Part shown: positions 38,230-48,611 of the stretch, piece by piece
Layout: every line of letters begins with the position of its first letter
Position numbering within the stretch: position 1 is the stretch's first letter
Source of the DNA: Cryomorphaceae bacterium
GTDB lineage: Bacteria; Bacteroidota; Bacteroidia; Flavobacteriales_D; Parvicellaceae
Length of the DNA stretch: 64,000 nt
Direction of reading: 5' to 3'
Assembly (NCBI GenBank): GCA_905182525.1
Contig: CAJJBV010000002.1
Coordinates: 186,001-250,000 of the forward strand
Notes under the pieces: generated by a model
Told to the model about the DNA's origin: nothing
The model's input: only the letters and a program-made list of their open reading frames with translations
Database searches by the model: none
Position numbers and translations under genes: made by a program

Positions 38230-40039
38230 TTATCTCTTAATCATTTTAAGACTTTCAACTTTACCATTATTATCTGTAATTTTAATAATATAATTTCCTG
38301 ATTTTAAATCACTAACATCTAAAGTAGTATTGTTCGATGTTCTTGAATTTACTATTTTAACTATTCTTCCAGTTAAATCATGAATTTCAATATTATAGTA
38401 ATTTGAGTTACCCAATGATAATATATTGATTTCTGAATTTGCAGGATTTGGAAATAGCTTGTAACTACCTTCCATCAAATTTTCGTTTGTATTAACAAAT
38501 GAATAGTTTCCAACTTTTAGTCCTATAGATGGCGCATCTGCAGAACTCCATCCAGTATACCAAGTTCCTGGTGTTCCGTTAAAAGGAGGAATACCATCAA
38601 TATTTAACCTTCCAGGACCAAAATCTGGATTATACACTGAATTGCTCCCATAATCCAAGTAATTATCATATCCAAAAGCAATATCTAGTGCTGTACCACC
38701 TTGATATTCTATACATACCAAATACCTTTGAAATTTTTCCAATTTAATAGGTTCAGGGTTATTATCATCATCTACAAACTCGTGATATACACTTTTCTCT
38801 TTTAAACTGTCGTCTGCAAAGAAATAGTCATTAATCAAAACGGGGTTTAATTGATTTAACGTAAAATCCCCCCAGCCAGTTGATTGGATGTCATTCCATT
38901 CATAAATAGCAACTTGAAAAATACTCTGCAGAAAGAGGAGTGCTATCAGATGATACTGAGAAATAAACACCTTCAGCTCCTGTACCTACTGGTAAATTTT
39001 CTTCATATAAATGCATGCAAGAACTCATTGCTAATGTATAGTTACTAGGGTAAAAATTAGAAATTATATCGCCGGTACTTTGATCGGTTCTTGCTCTAGA
39101 CAATACATCATTAGTAACAGAAAAAGAGGAAGTAACAATATTATCAGAACTGTCTTGATCTGTCTCATTTTGAATAGACAAATTGTAGTTTATTGTATAT
39201 TCTCCAGTTGCCAGACTAGTTTCTCTGTAGGGTATGTATGTATAGTCTGTATCTTGTGCTGCGGGAAGTAAACCATAAGTAATTGTGGTGTCATAAGAAT
39301 ACCCACTTGGCCCAGTAATAGTTTGATTTAAAACCGGAATATTATCATCAGATCCAAAATTAGTTATCGTTAACCCAAGATCAAAATTATTTAAACCATT
39401 TTGAACAAATGATGTTGGTACAGAACCATATTTAGAAATATTTGAAACATCTTTTGATGATCCTAGGTCATTTACGCTAGATCCAGTTTTGTTTCCAATG
39501 AAAACTTCAACGGGTCCGTTAGCCATTTCACTTAAAAGTAGTTGCCCGTCTGTAGTAGAAATCATAACAACAGGAATATTAATAAATAGTCCTGAATCTC
39601 CACCAGCCATTCCAACAGGAGCTCCAGAGTGATTTATTATTACAATAGCAACAGCGCCATTATTTTCTGCTAAAGCAGCTTTTAATCCAAATTGGCAAGT
39701 CCCTCTCCAAACAACAGCAATTTTACCAGCTAAAGATGGTTGTGAATGTGCACCTCCATTAGCATCAAAACATCCTTCGTTGGCTAATGGATGAGGTATT
39801 GTGTAAGCAGGATTATTTCCTGTCCAGCTATTGTCAACGACAAGCTCTAACGTATCCTGAACAAATGTATTTTGTAAATTAAAGTCTGGAATTGTTGTAG
39901 ACCACGACCCAGTAGGTTCAGCCCATTCAAAAACAAAACTGTTTCCACTTATTGAAGAAGGCGAAACTCCTTTGAAAACAACTTGAGAATTTGCTCCAAT
40001 TGTTGTAAATAATGTTATTATTAGTAGTATTTTTTTCAT
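38230..40039 (-). CDS. Secreted PA-domain protein with T9SS type A sorting domain, frameshifted
   Basis: The encoded protein has a signal peptide (1-19), a protease-associated domain around residues 90-180 (GKIAVVWRGTCQFGLKAALA, GAVAIVIINHSG, IPVVMISTTDG), beta-rich repeats with SxDDNIPVLNQ, and a C-terminal sorting domain (LFPNPANSEINIL ... KSGNYIIKI) that targets it for T9SS export. No protease domain is visible, so this may be a surface adhesin or scaffold. The frame breaks at the A5 run 38917-38921 (one extra base); corrected length is about 602 residues. Both halves are otherwise intact. Confidence 0.8.
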
Positions 40040-40119
40040 CTAAAAAGTTTAAAATTTATTTATAGTCATAAATGTATGAAATTTATTTTTTAATTAAAAG
40101 TTTAAAAATCATTCATAAA

Positions 40120-40143
40120 AAAAGGGGATTTAAATCCCCTTTT
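40120..40143 (-). terminator. Perfect-palindrome terminator after the 640-residue T9SS protein
   Basis: AAAAGGGGATTTAAATCCCCTTTT is a perfect 24-base inverted repeat 23 bases after the stop at 40166 (minus strand). An A-rich flank supplies the U run on that strand. Confidence 0.8.
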
Positions 40144-40165
40144 AAATAGCAATTAAATTCTTATT

Positions 40166-42088
40166 TTACTGAAGAAAAATTTTCTGAGTAAAAATCCCTT
40201 TTTTATTTTTAATGTCTACAACATATACACCTTTTGCATAATTATTCAAGTTTATAATAGTATTGGAACTAAAAACTTTAGATATAACTATTTTTCCAGT
40301 AATGTCTTTTACTGTTAAGTCACTTAATTCATTAGAACTAGCTGCTATGTTAAATTCACCATTACTTGGGTTTGGATAAATAGAAATAGTATTATTATTT
40401 TCTATAATGCCAGTTGTATTAGGAACAGTATTATCACCTAAATTTAATCTTATAGCAAATGCAACCCCATTAGAATAATATCCAACATTATCAGGATCAT
40501 TAGGATACCATATAGCACTTGAAAACCCTGGCTGTCCTATAGTTTCGTCGTCAATTATTCCAATATTATTAGTTCCGCCACCACTGGTTAGTTCTAAACC
40601 AAAGTAATAATTTCCAGGTGTAATTGCTAAACTTTCAAATAATTGACCATTTGAGCTAACATTACCTACTGGAATTTCTATATATCCGTTTGCAACATCT
40701 TGAGTTGTAACAGTGTATAAGTCTGAAATAAAAATCGAGTTATTACCAAACAATCCATTAGTAAAACTTAATGAATCTATAATAAATAACATAACCTCTG
40801 AATTAGCTACAGTAGTAGTAGTAATAAGAGCTCTTACGGAATTTATAGTATCATTATTTATAAAAGGATACATTGTTGCACAAATTAAGCCATCTTCAAC
40901 ATCTGTAAAAGAATTACTTCCTAACGAACCAAGTATTTCAGTACCTGCTGGATGGTTGCCAATTCCGTCTAAAGAAAAAATATCAGTTGTGATTTCAAAG
41001 TTTCTATCAAGTGAATTATTCAATGCATTTACTCCATTAATTGTATCATTATCAGATGTAACTGTAAATGTTCCATTGTAAACTCCAAGCTGCAGGGATA
41101 ATATTTCATCACTTTCTAAAACAACAGTGGAATCATTTTCAATTAGGGAAATTGAGGAATTAGAACTAAAATTAGAAGGGCCTACAAAGTTAGCAACTAA
41201 AGACACATTGGTCTGATCAAGAATACCAAAATTAAAAACGGAAGCACCAATTGTATAATTACTTGGAAGTTGAGATAAAGGAGTTCTTCCATACTCAACC
41301 CCATCACCATTGGTTTCATAGATGTAAGAAGATAAATTTCGTATATCATTATCAGGAGTTTCTATAATTTTCATATCATCCACAAACCATGCATAGCCCC
41401 AAGTTCCAGTCCAATGAAATCGGACATATATATCGGATAACTGTACTGTAGTTAAGCCTACTAAAGCTGAGGAAATATTAACCTGAATTAATTCAGGGTT
41501 AGTTGTTTCGTCTCCTGTTCCAAATCCAGGGAATGCTTCAAAAACATTACTTATTGTAGAAATATCAGTTGTTGGGTCAAGATCTGGCCATACAACATTT
41601 CCAGTTCCATCCCCAATGCCAATAACAATAAAAGGTTTTTCGCTGTTATAACTTCTATAATTTGTTTCAAATTCTACCACAACATTTGGGTATCCATTTA
41701 AATTAACAGGACTTGCCATAGTAATCCAAGAATCCTCAACTTCTGATCCTCCATTAGCACCTCCATAAGCATCAGAATCAATAAGTGCATAACCATCGCT
41801 AGCAGTGGTTGAAACAATATCTTGAATAGGATACGAACCAGTACAAGACAATCCAGCACCAATTTGCCAATCTAGGTTACATGCAGATGCATCGTGTCCT
41901 ATAACCCAATCTCCAGCTGAAGAAAAAGTATTTGAGTACAATATACTTTTTTGAAGTGTTCTTATTAATGGTTTGGAGGGTGAATTTAGATATTCAAAAT
42001 TTTTAAGTTCATTTAATGTTTTTGCACTTTGCGAACTAATAATAAAATTGGAGGTAAGACAAAAAAGTAATAAGTAAATTTTTTTCAT
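40166..42088 (-). CDS. Secreted protein with T9SS type A sorting domain (paralogue A)
   Basis: A 640-residue protein with a signal peptide (about 1-20), then an N-terminal jelly-roll-like domain containing the pattern NTFSSAGDWVIGHD ... EDSWITMASPVNL ... FVDDMKIIE, a middle beta-sandwich region, and a C-terminal sorting domain (ISIYPNPSNGEFNIAAS ... YAKGVYVVDIKNKKG). This is a typical T9SS cargo layout. No catalytic motif was seen, so it is likely an adhesin or surface-layer protein. The reading frame is intact. It is homologous along most of its length to the next gene upstream. Confidence 0.82.
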   Translation of the reverse strand: MKKIYLLLFCLTSNFIISSQSAKTLNELKNFEYLNSPSKPLIRTLQKSILYSNTFSSAGDWVIGHDASACNLDWQIGAGLSCTGSYPIQDIVSTTASDGYALIDSDAYGGANGGSEVEDSWITMASPVNLNGYPNVVVEFETNYRSYNSEKPFIVIGIGDGTGNVVWPDLDPTTDISTISNVFEAFPGFGTGDETTNPELIQVNISSALVGLTTVQLSDIYVRFHWTGTWGYAWFVDDMKIIETPDNDIRNLSSYIYETNGDGVEYGRTPLSQLPSNYTIGASVFNFGILDQTNVSLVANFVGPSNFSSNSSISLIENDSTVVLESDEILSLQLGVYNGTFTVTSDNDTINGVNALNNSLDRNFEITTDIFSLDGIGNHPAGTEILGSLGSNSFTDVEDGLICATMYPFINNDTINSVRALITTTTVANSEVMLFIIDSLSFTNGLFGNNSIFISDLYTVTTQDVANGYIEIPVGNVSSNGQLFESLAITPGNYYFGLELTSGGGTNNIGIIDDETIGQPGFSSAIWYPNDPDNVGYYSNGVAFAIRLNLGDNTVPNTTGIIENNNTISIYPNPSNGEFNIAASSNELSDLTVKDITGKIVISKVFSSNTIINLNNYAKGVYVVDIKNKKGIFTQKIFLQ

Positions 42089-42263
42089 TTTAATAATTTG
42101 ATGGTTTTATAAATTTGAATTCTGCATACTATAATTAATGCATAACGCTATTACATTACAATAATAATCAAAAAATAATAAAAATAATTTCTTATTTAAC
42201 TATTAAGTAAAAGACTTAAACAAAACATTTATAAAAAAGCAGCTTAAGTTTTAGAACAAAAAA

Positions 42264-42282
42264 GGGGGATTAGAAATCCCCC
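42264..42282 (-). terminator. Terminator after T9SS paralogue B
   Basis: GGGGGATT-AGA-AATCCCCC, a perfect 8-pair stem with a 3-base loop, lies 26 bases past the stop at 42308 on the minus strand, with an A-rich flank (42256-42263) giving the U run. Its sequence resembles the terminator after paralogue A. Confidence 0.8.
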
Positions 42283-42307
42283 AACTTATAAATTTAATTA
42301 ATATATG

Positions 42308-44171
42308 TTATTGAACTGATATCTTTTTTGAAGTAATTCCTAGATTGTTTTTAATATCTACAATATATACTCCTTTGCCATAATTGTCTAAATTAATAGA
42401 AATTATAGACTGAAAGTTTTTAACTAAAACGATTTTTCCAGTAATATCTTTTACAGTCAATTCACTCAACTCATTACCATTTGATGAAATATTTACAATT
42501 CCATTAGTAGGGTTCGGATATATAGAAAAAGCATTAGTATTTTCTGTAATTCCAACATTGTTGTAAGTATTATCACCTAAATTTACTCTTATTGCAAATG
42601 CATTCCCGTTGGTATAATTCTGATCATTAGGAATGAAAATAGCACTTGACCAGGCTGGTTGCCCAACAGTTTTATCATCTATTATTTCAATATCATACAG
42701 GTTTGTGAAACTGAACATTTCTATGGCAATATAATAGTTCCCAGCTGGAATAGGTAAACTTTCAAAAAATGAACCATTTTGGTTACCTACAGGAATTTCA
42801 AAAAATTCTTGAGCTATATCACTTGCCGTTAAGACATATAAATCAGAACTATATATTGCTGCATTAAATAACTGGTCTCTAAAACTTGTTGAATCTATAA
42901 TTCTTACTATAACCTCAGCACCTGCACTTGATTCGCTACCATTGATTAAAACTTTTACAGAATTTATCAGTGTCATTTGCATAGAAAGGATACATAGTTG
43001 CACAAATTAATCCATCCTCAGCGTCTGTAAAAGAAGCAGTTCCAATTGATGATAATACTTCATTCCCAGCTGGGTTATTACCAATTCCATCTAAAGAATA
43101 AATATCGTTTGTAATTTCAAAATTTCTTAAATATAAATTATCTCCAAAATTACCAGATCCTGTAGTATCTCCTGGTGAAGTTGCTGTAATAACACCATTA
43201 TAAACTCCAACAGCAAAATTCATTGGCTCTAAACTTTCAATTCTTTCAGTAGAGTCACTTGGTATTGAAGCAATTGAAGCTGTAGTTGTAAAACTAGTTG
43301 GACCATTAAACGCCCCATCAACTACAACATTAGATTGGGCTGTTGATCCATAATTATAAACTGATGCACCTACGTAATAATTTGGTTCTACTTGTGAAAT
43401 TGGTGTTCTTCCATATTCTGCACCGCTGCTTAATTCACCAAATATCCAAGAAGAAAGATTTTGAACATCATTTGCAGGCGGTACTGTAATTTTCAAGTCA
43501 TCTACCATCCATCCATAACCTGAACCATAAGCATTTGGGTCAGCTGATGCACTTGAGATACTCAACCATCTAAATCTCACTTTAACACCAGATTGTCCAC
43601 CTACATAAGAAGATATATTTATTGCAACTAATTCTTGAATAGCAGGATCATTAGTATTAACTAGAGTATTAAGTTCAATAGCTAAAGATGTAGGCCAAGT
43701 TGTACCATTATCAGTAGAAAATTCAATAAAAGTTTCATCATAATTAAACTTTTTATAACGCTGTTCAAATTCTAAACTTACAGCCGAATAATTAGTTAAA
43801 TCAAAAGTGTCTTTTAATTCCAGTGTTGCATCTTGGTCACTCACAGGTCCAGATATCAAATACTGAATAGCATTAAAAACTGCAAATCCATTGGAAGCAC
43901 TTGTTGAAGCCATAGCTCCCATATATTGTGTTACATCTGCAGGAGTAGTAGCTTGTACTTGCCATTGTCCTTGCAAATTTGGAGCTCCAATAATCCAGTC
44001 ACTTGAATTATCAAAACTGTTAAAAGCTATGGTGTCACCTGATTTTGTAGAATGTACATTGTTAGCTAGATGCTTAGAATTATACTTTACTACATTTTTT
44101 TGTGGAAATACTTGTGCTGTTAAAGTGCCGCAAAAACAGATATATAGTAGAATTATATTTATTTTTTTCAT
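42308..44171 (-). CDS. Secreted protein with T9SS type A sorting domain (paralogue B), frameshifted
   Basis: Homologous to paralogue A: shared features are DWIIGAPN, the GYGWMVDDLKI region, NDVQNLSSWIFG, GRTPISQ, DIYSLDGIGNNPAGNEVL, EDGLICATMYPF, DNTYNN(V)GITEN and the same sorting domain (FSIYPNPTNGIVNISS ... YGKGVYIVDIKN). The frame breaks near 42968 where the sense strand reads ACTGATAAAT; dropping the G gives NDTINSVKV, matching NDTINSVRA in paralogue A, and about 620 residues. It starts 9 bases after gcvP ends. No enzyme motif is visible, so it is probably a surface protein. Confidence 0.8.
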
Positions 44172-44180
44172 TTTATTTAT

Positions 44181-47054
44181 TTATTGTTCAATATTAATAT
44201 TTTCTTTTTCATATTCTTCTAATGGTAAACAGCTGCAAATTAAATTTCTGTCTCCGTATGCATTATCAATTCTTCCTACAGCTGGCCAAAATTTATTATT
44301 GATTTGGTTTAAGTTAGGATAAACAGCTTTGGTTCTTGAGTAGCTGTGTTCCCATTTATCGCTTATAGCTTGGATAGGCTGTATGAGGAGCATTTTTTAA
44401 AACATTGTCGTCAAAAGTATAAATATTATCTTCAATTTCCTGAATTTCATTTCTTATTTTAATCATTGCCTCTGCAAAACGGTCTAGTTCTTTCAAAGAC
44501 TCACTTTCTGTTGGTTCTACCATAAGAGTTCCTGCAACAGGAAAACTAACTGTAGGTGCATGAAAACCATAATCCATTAGTCTTTTAGCAATATCTTCAA
44601 CTTCCACGGAAGAACCTTTTTTAAATGACCTGCAGTCAAGAATCATTTCGTGAGCAACCTTTCCAGATGGGACCACTATAGAGTACGTTATAATGGTTCT
44701 TTAACTTAGCTTGTAAGTAATTTGCATTCAAAATTGCAATTTCAGTTGATTTTTTTAGTCCTTTTGCTCCTAATAGTTTTATATAGCCGTAAGAAATAAT
44801 TAGAATAAGTGCACTTCCCCAAGGAGCACCATTGATCGCCTTTATTCCGTTTTCTCCACCTGTTTTAATAATAGGATTTCCAGGAAGAAATTTTGAAAGA
44901 TGTTTGGCAACTCCAATTGGGCCCATTCCAGGACCTCCACCACCGTGAGGAATTGCAAAAGTTTTGTGGAGATTTAAATGGCATACATCTGCTCCTATTA
45001 ATCCAGGAGAGGTAAGACCAACTTGAGCATTCATATTCGCACCATCCATATAAACTTGCCCTCCAAAATCGTGAATAATGGATGTTATTTCTTTAATATC
45101 TTTCTCAAAAACTCCATGAGTTGAAGGATATGTCACCATTAATGCTGCTAAATTATTACCATGAAGTGAAGCTTTTGTTTTCAAATCTTCAATATCTATA
45201 TTGCCTAAATCATCGCATTTTACTAAAACAACTTCCATCCCAGCCATTACTGCACTAGCTGGATTAGTTCCATGTGCGCTAGTAGGAATAAGACAGATGT
45301 TTCTGTGACCTTCATCATTAGAAATGTGAAATGCTCTTATAACCATAAGACCGCTGTATTCCCCCTGTGCTCCACTATTAGGCTGAAGTGAAACCTGGTC
45401 AAAACCAGTAATTTCACTTAAATCTTCGGCTAACTCTTTAAATATTTGCTGATACCCTTCAGTCTGATCTACAGGCGTAAATGGATGTAAATTAGCAAAT
45501 TCTGGCCAAGTTATTGGTTCCATTTCGGTAGCTGCGTTTAGCTTCATTGTACAAGAACCAAGAGAAATCATTCCATGAACTAGAGATAAATCTTTGTTTT
45601 CTAACTTTTTAATATATCTCATCATTTCAGTTTCAGAATGATAAGAGTTGAAAACATTTTGTTGTAAAACCAATGACTTGTTTTCTAAATAAGCTGATGA
45701 TTTTACATTTTTTTCAAGTTCGGATTTAGAGTTTGAATTTTTAAAATCACCAAGAATTTGATTTAATAAATTTAACTTTTCCCAAGATGTAGTTTCATCT
45801 ACGGATATTGTAGCAACATTCTTGTAGTATCCTACGTTAATCTCATTTTTTTCTAAATGTATTTTTAAAGCGTTTAAATCTGCTTTAAAAGATAAAGTAT
45901 CAAAGTGGTTTGAGTTAATTATTTCATATCCATGATTAATTAAAGCATTTTTAAGACTTGTTGTTTTTTGCCTTATAGTATTTGCTATTACTTTAAGCCC
46001 TTTTGGGCCATGATAAACTACATACATGCTTGCCATTACTGCAAGTAAAGCTTGTGCGGTACAAATATTTGAGGTTGCTTTTCCTCTTTTAATATGTTGC
46101 TCTCTAGTCTGTAAAGCCATTCTAAGGGCTGGATTCCCATGTGTGTCTAATGAAACGCCAATGATTCTTCCGGGAATAAATCTTTTATGAGATTCTCTGC
46201 AAGCGAAAAATGCAGCGTGAGGACCGCCATAACTCATAGGGACACCAAACCTTTGTGTGGATCCGACAACTACATCTGCTCCCCAACTTCCAGGGCTTTT
46301 TAAAAGAACTAAGCTCATTATATCAGCTATTACAGAAACTTGAATATCAAACTCTTTAGCTGAATTTGTGAAATCTCCGTAGTCATAAATATCACCATAG
46401 GCATTTGGATATTGAACTATTGCACCAAAAAACTCATTATTTAAATCTATTGATTTTGGATCTCCAAAAACTAATTCAATTCCTAATGGCTCAGCCCTTG
46501 CAGTAATTACTTCCATTGTCTGAAGAAAAATATCATCACTAACAAAAAATTTATTGACATTTGATTTAACTCTGAGATCGTGATCTCATATGAAAAAACA
46601 TCAACATTGATTCGGCAGCTGCAGTTGACTCGTCAAGAAGTGAAGCATTAGCAAGCTCCATTCCAGATAACTCTGTAACAAAAGTTTGGAAATTTAATAA
46701 AGCCTCTAATCTACCTTGAGCAATTTCTGCTTGGTAGGGGGTGTATGCAGTGTACCATCCAGGATTACATAAAATATTTCTTTTAATAACACTAGGTGTA
46801 AATGTTCCATAATAACCTTGCCCAATGAAATTATCGTAATTTTTATTTAGCTGAGCAGTTTTTTTTAAAGATGATAAATATTCATTTTCGTTTATTGCAC
46901 TTTTAATATTCAATTCCTCTTTTTTTAAAATTGAATTCGGAATAGTTTGTTTTATTAATTGATCAATTGAATCTAAACCAATACAGGTTAGCATTGTTTC
47001 AACATCTTCATTATTTACTCCAATGTGTCTATTTTCAAAAGAATTAGGATTCAT
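44181..47054 (-). CDS. gcvP: Glycine dehydrogenase (aminomethyl-transferring) GcvP, interrupted by three frameshifts
   Basis: The P protein of glycine cleavage is a PLP enzyme that decarboxylates glycine and passes the aminomethyl group to lipoyl-H protein. The start is ATG 47054 ([13 protein letters not shown]); an upstream TTG at 47075 would overlap the promoter box. Frames change near 46568 (after RSRSQS, resuming [12 protein letters not shown]), at the G3 run 44669-44671 (restores [12 protein letters not shown]), and at the GG 44372-44373 (restores APHTAY(Q)[12 protein letters not shown]). The PLP site [14 protein letters not shown] is intact. Corrected length is about 957 residues, normal for a single-chain GcvP. 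gcvT and gcvH are not adjacent. Confidence 0.88.
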
Positions 47055-47072
47055 AAACTTTATTTTATGATA

Positions 47073-47080
47073 CAAATATA
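47073..47080 (-). promoter_or_regulatory. Candidate -7 box (TATATTTG) for gcvP
   Basis: The minus strand reads TATATTTG about 20 bases before the ATG at 47054, matching the Bacteroidota TAnnTTTG element. It would lie inside the coding region if the TTG at 47075 were used, supporting 47054 as the real start. The upstream TTTG half is not clear. Confidence 0.42.
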
Positions 47081-47133
47081 TATATACCGTTTGTTTAGTT
47101 ATATATTGTTAACGAATTGTTTAATTTTAATTT

Positions 47134-47817
47134 ATGAAAAAAAATATAACAAAGACTTTATTAACATTTTTATTAATGTTTTTTTTATTGATTTTAGTCA
47201 ATGCACAAGATGAAAAAAAAGAATTTAAAAATGTAACACTTTATTTACTTTCAGGAGATACTGTAGAATATAAACTATCAGAAATTAAAGAAGATCATAT
47301 TAATGGTTACCGAAGAATAAAAAATAAAGACGTATGGAAATTTAAAGCTTATCCAAATTTAGATGTTCTTTACTATAATTCTAAAAGCTTAAACAAAAAT
47401 TGGGTCTATAAACAGTCTTTAGAAGGTTTAGAATTTACTCCAAAATTTGTTGAAAAATATGTTCTAGGAAAGAAAATGGCAAAATATAATTATAAGCCAA
47501 AAAAATATTTCTTTTTGGGATTATTGTCAGGTTTCTCAATTGGTTCACGGTTTCTTCTTACAATGCTGGGGTTCTTCAATAAGTCCAGAACTCCAATTTT
47601 AATAGCTGCTCCAGTTCTAACTACTTTTATAGTAAGAACTAAGAGTTTTAAATCTAAAGATAAAAGTGAAATGAATAATAAAGAACTTTTAGAAATCGAA
47701 TATGAAAAAGGTTATTACTCTGTTAAGAAAACTAAAAATTACATTGGATCATCTGCTGGAGGATTTGCTGGAGTTGTATTATCAATATTACTTAATAACC
47801 TTTTAGATAAAGGGTAG
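47134..47817 (+). CDS. Hypothetical exported membrane protein
   Basis: A 227-residue protein with a signal-like N-terminus (about 8-24, ending NAQ), a soluble first half with VTLYLLSGDTVEYKLSEIKEDHINGY that resembles short beta domains of Bacteroidota envelope proteins, and two later hydrophobic segments (about 126-150 and 205-222). I do not recognise the family. It is 8 bases ahead of a UbiA-like gene on the same strand, so they are probably co-transcribed. Confidence 0.6.
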   Translation: MKKNITKTLLTFLLMFFLLILVNAQDEKKEFKNVTLYLLSGDTVEYKLSEIKEDHINGYRRIKNKDVWKFKAYPNLDVLYYNSKSLNKNWVYKQSLEGLEFTPKFVEKYVLGKKMAKYNYKPKKYFFLGLLSGFSIGSRFLLTMLGFFNKSRTPILIAAPVLTTFIVRTKSFKSKDKSEMNNKELLEIEYEKGYYSVKKTKNYIGSSAGGFAGVVLSILLNNLLDKG

Positions 47818-47825
47818 TATTATTA

Positions 47826-48611
47826 GTGAAAAGGCTTGTAAATTTTGTTGTTTTTTCAAATATTTGGATTTCTCTAGGGGCTATTGGGGTTACTTTAACA
47901 ACATTCTTGTTTGTTAATATTGTAATTGATTATTATTTTTTATCTCTAGTTTTTTTTGCAACTTTATTTGCATACAACCTACAAAATTTGGCCCAAAGAG
48001 ATTTTTTTAAAGAAAGATCAAACCAAAGTCTATGGATTAAAACGAACTATAATCTTTTAAAGTGGATTACTTTTTTTTCTTTTTTAACTTGTCTTTTTTT
48101 ATCAATCTTTTTGATGAATTATTTTATTCTAATTATTTCCTTTCCTTTTTTATGTTTGGTTTTCTTCTACAGAAATAATTTTTTAGAAAAAATTCAGTTA
48201 AGAAACATTCCATTTTTAAAAATTATACTCATAAGTACTTGTTGGTCCTTTACATGTGCAGTATTGCCTCAATTAATTTTTAATAATTCAGTTGATTGGC
48301 AAATTATTTTTACAATATTTCTCTATGTTTTGGCAATAACAATTCCATTTGATTTAAGAGATATGTTTTTAGACAACTCTAAAATATCAACTTTTCCACA
48401 GCTGTTAGGTGCCAAATACGCTTATATAATGTCACATTTAATTATACTAGGTTTGTTTTTTAATGCTTTTAGTCATAATCTTTTTGGTCTTTGTGTCTTT
48501 TTTATTGTTACGAGTTTAGTTTTAATTCCTTCAATTAATCGAAAAAAAGAATTTTACTATTTAATAATTTTAGATGGATTATTAATAATTTTTCCAATTT
48601 TTGTACTATGA
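47826..48611 (+). CDS. UbiA-like prenyltransferase family membrane protein, degenerate first site
   Basis: This 261-residue protein has eight or so membrane helices and the position pattern of UbiA enzymes. The second Asp-rich motif is recognisable as IPFDLRDMFLDNSKISTFPQLLG. The first one, normally NDxxDxxxD, is altered to YNLQNLAQRDFF, lacking most aspartates that hold magnesium and diphosphate. It may be a non-standard or inactive member; comparable UbiA-like proteins occur in many Bacteroidota. The start is GTG at 47826. It overlaps ansA by 4 bases. Confidence 0.65.
   Translation: MKRLVNFVVFSNIWISLGAIGVTLTTFLFVNIVIDYYFLSLVFFATLFAYNLQNLAQRDFFKERSNQSLWIKTNYNLLKWITFFSFLTCLFLSIFLMNYFILIISFPFLCLVFFYRNNFLEKIQLRNIPFLKIILISTCWSFTCAVLPQLIFNNSVDWQIIFTIFLYVLAITIPFDLRDMFLDNSKISTFPQLLGAKYAYIMSHLIILGLFFNAFSHNLFGLCVFFIVTSLVLIPSINRKKEFYYLIILDGLLIIFPIFVL

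Noticed and set aside
40713-41081. Plus-strand open frame of 122 codons
   Set aside because: Antisense to the intact T9SS paralogue A; no supporting motif.
38230-44171. Transposon or genomic island around the T9SS cargo genes
   Set aside because: No transposase, integrase, tRNA or flanking repeats; the palindromes are terminators just after stop codons.
43891-44322. Plus-strand open frame of 143 codons over the gcvP end and T9SS paralogue B
   Set aside because: Antisense to two clear genes; Cys-rich low-complexity translation without motifs.
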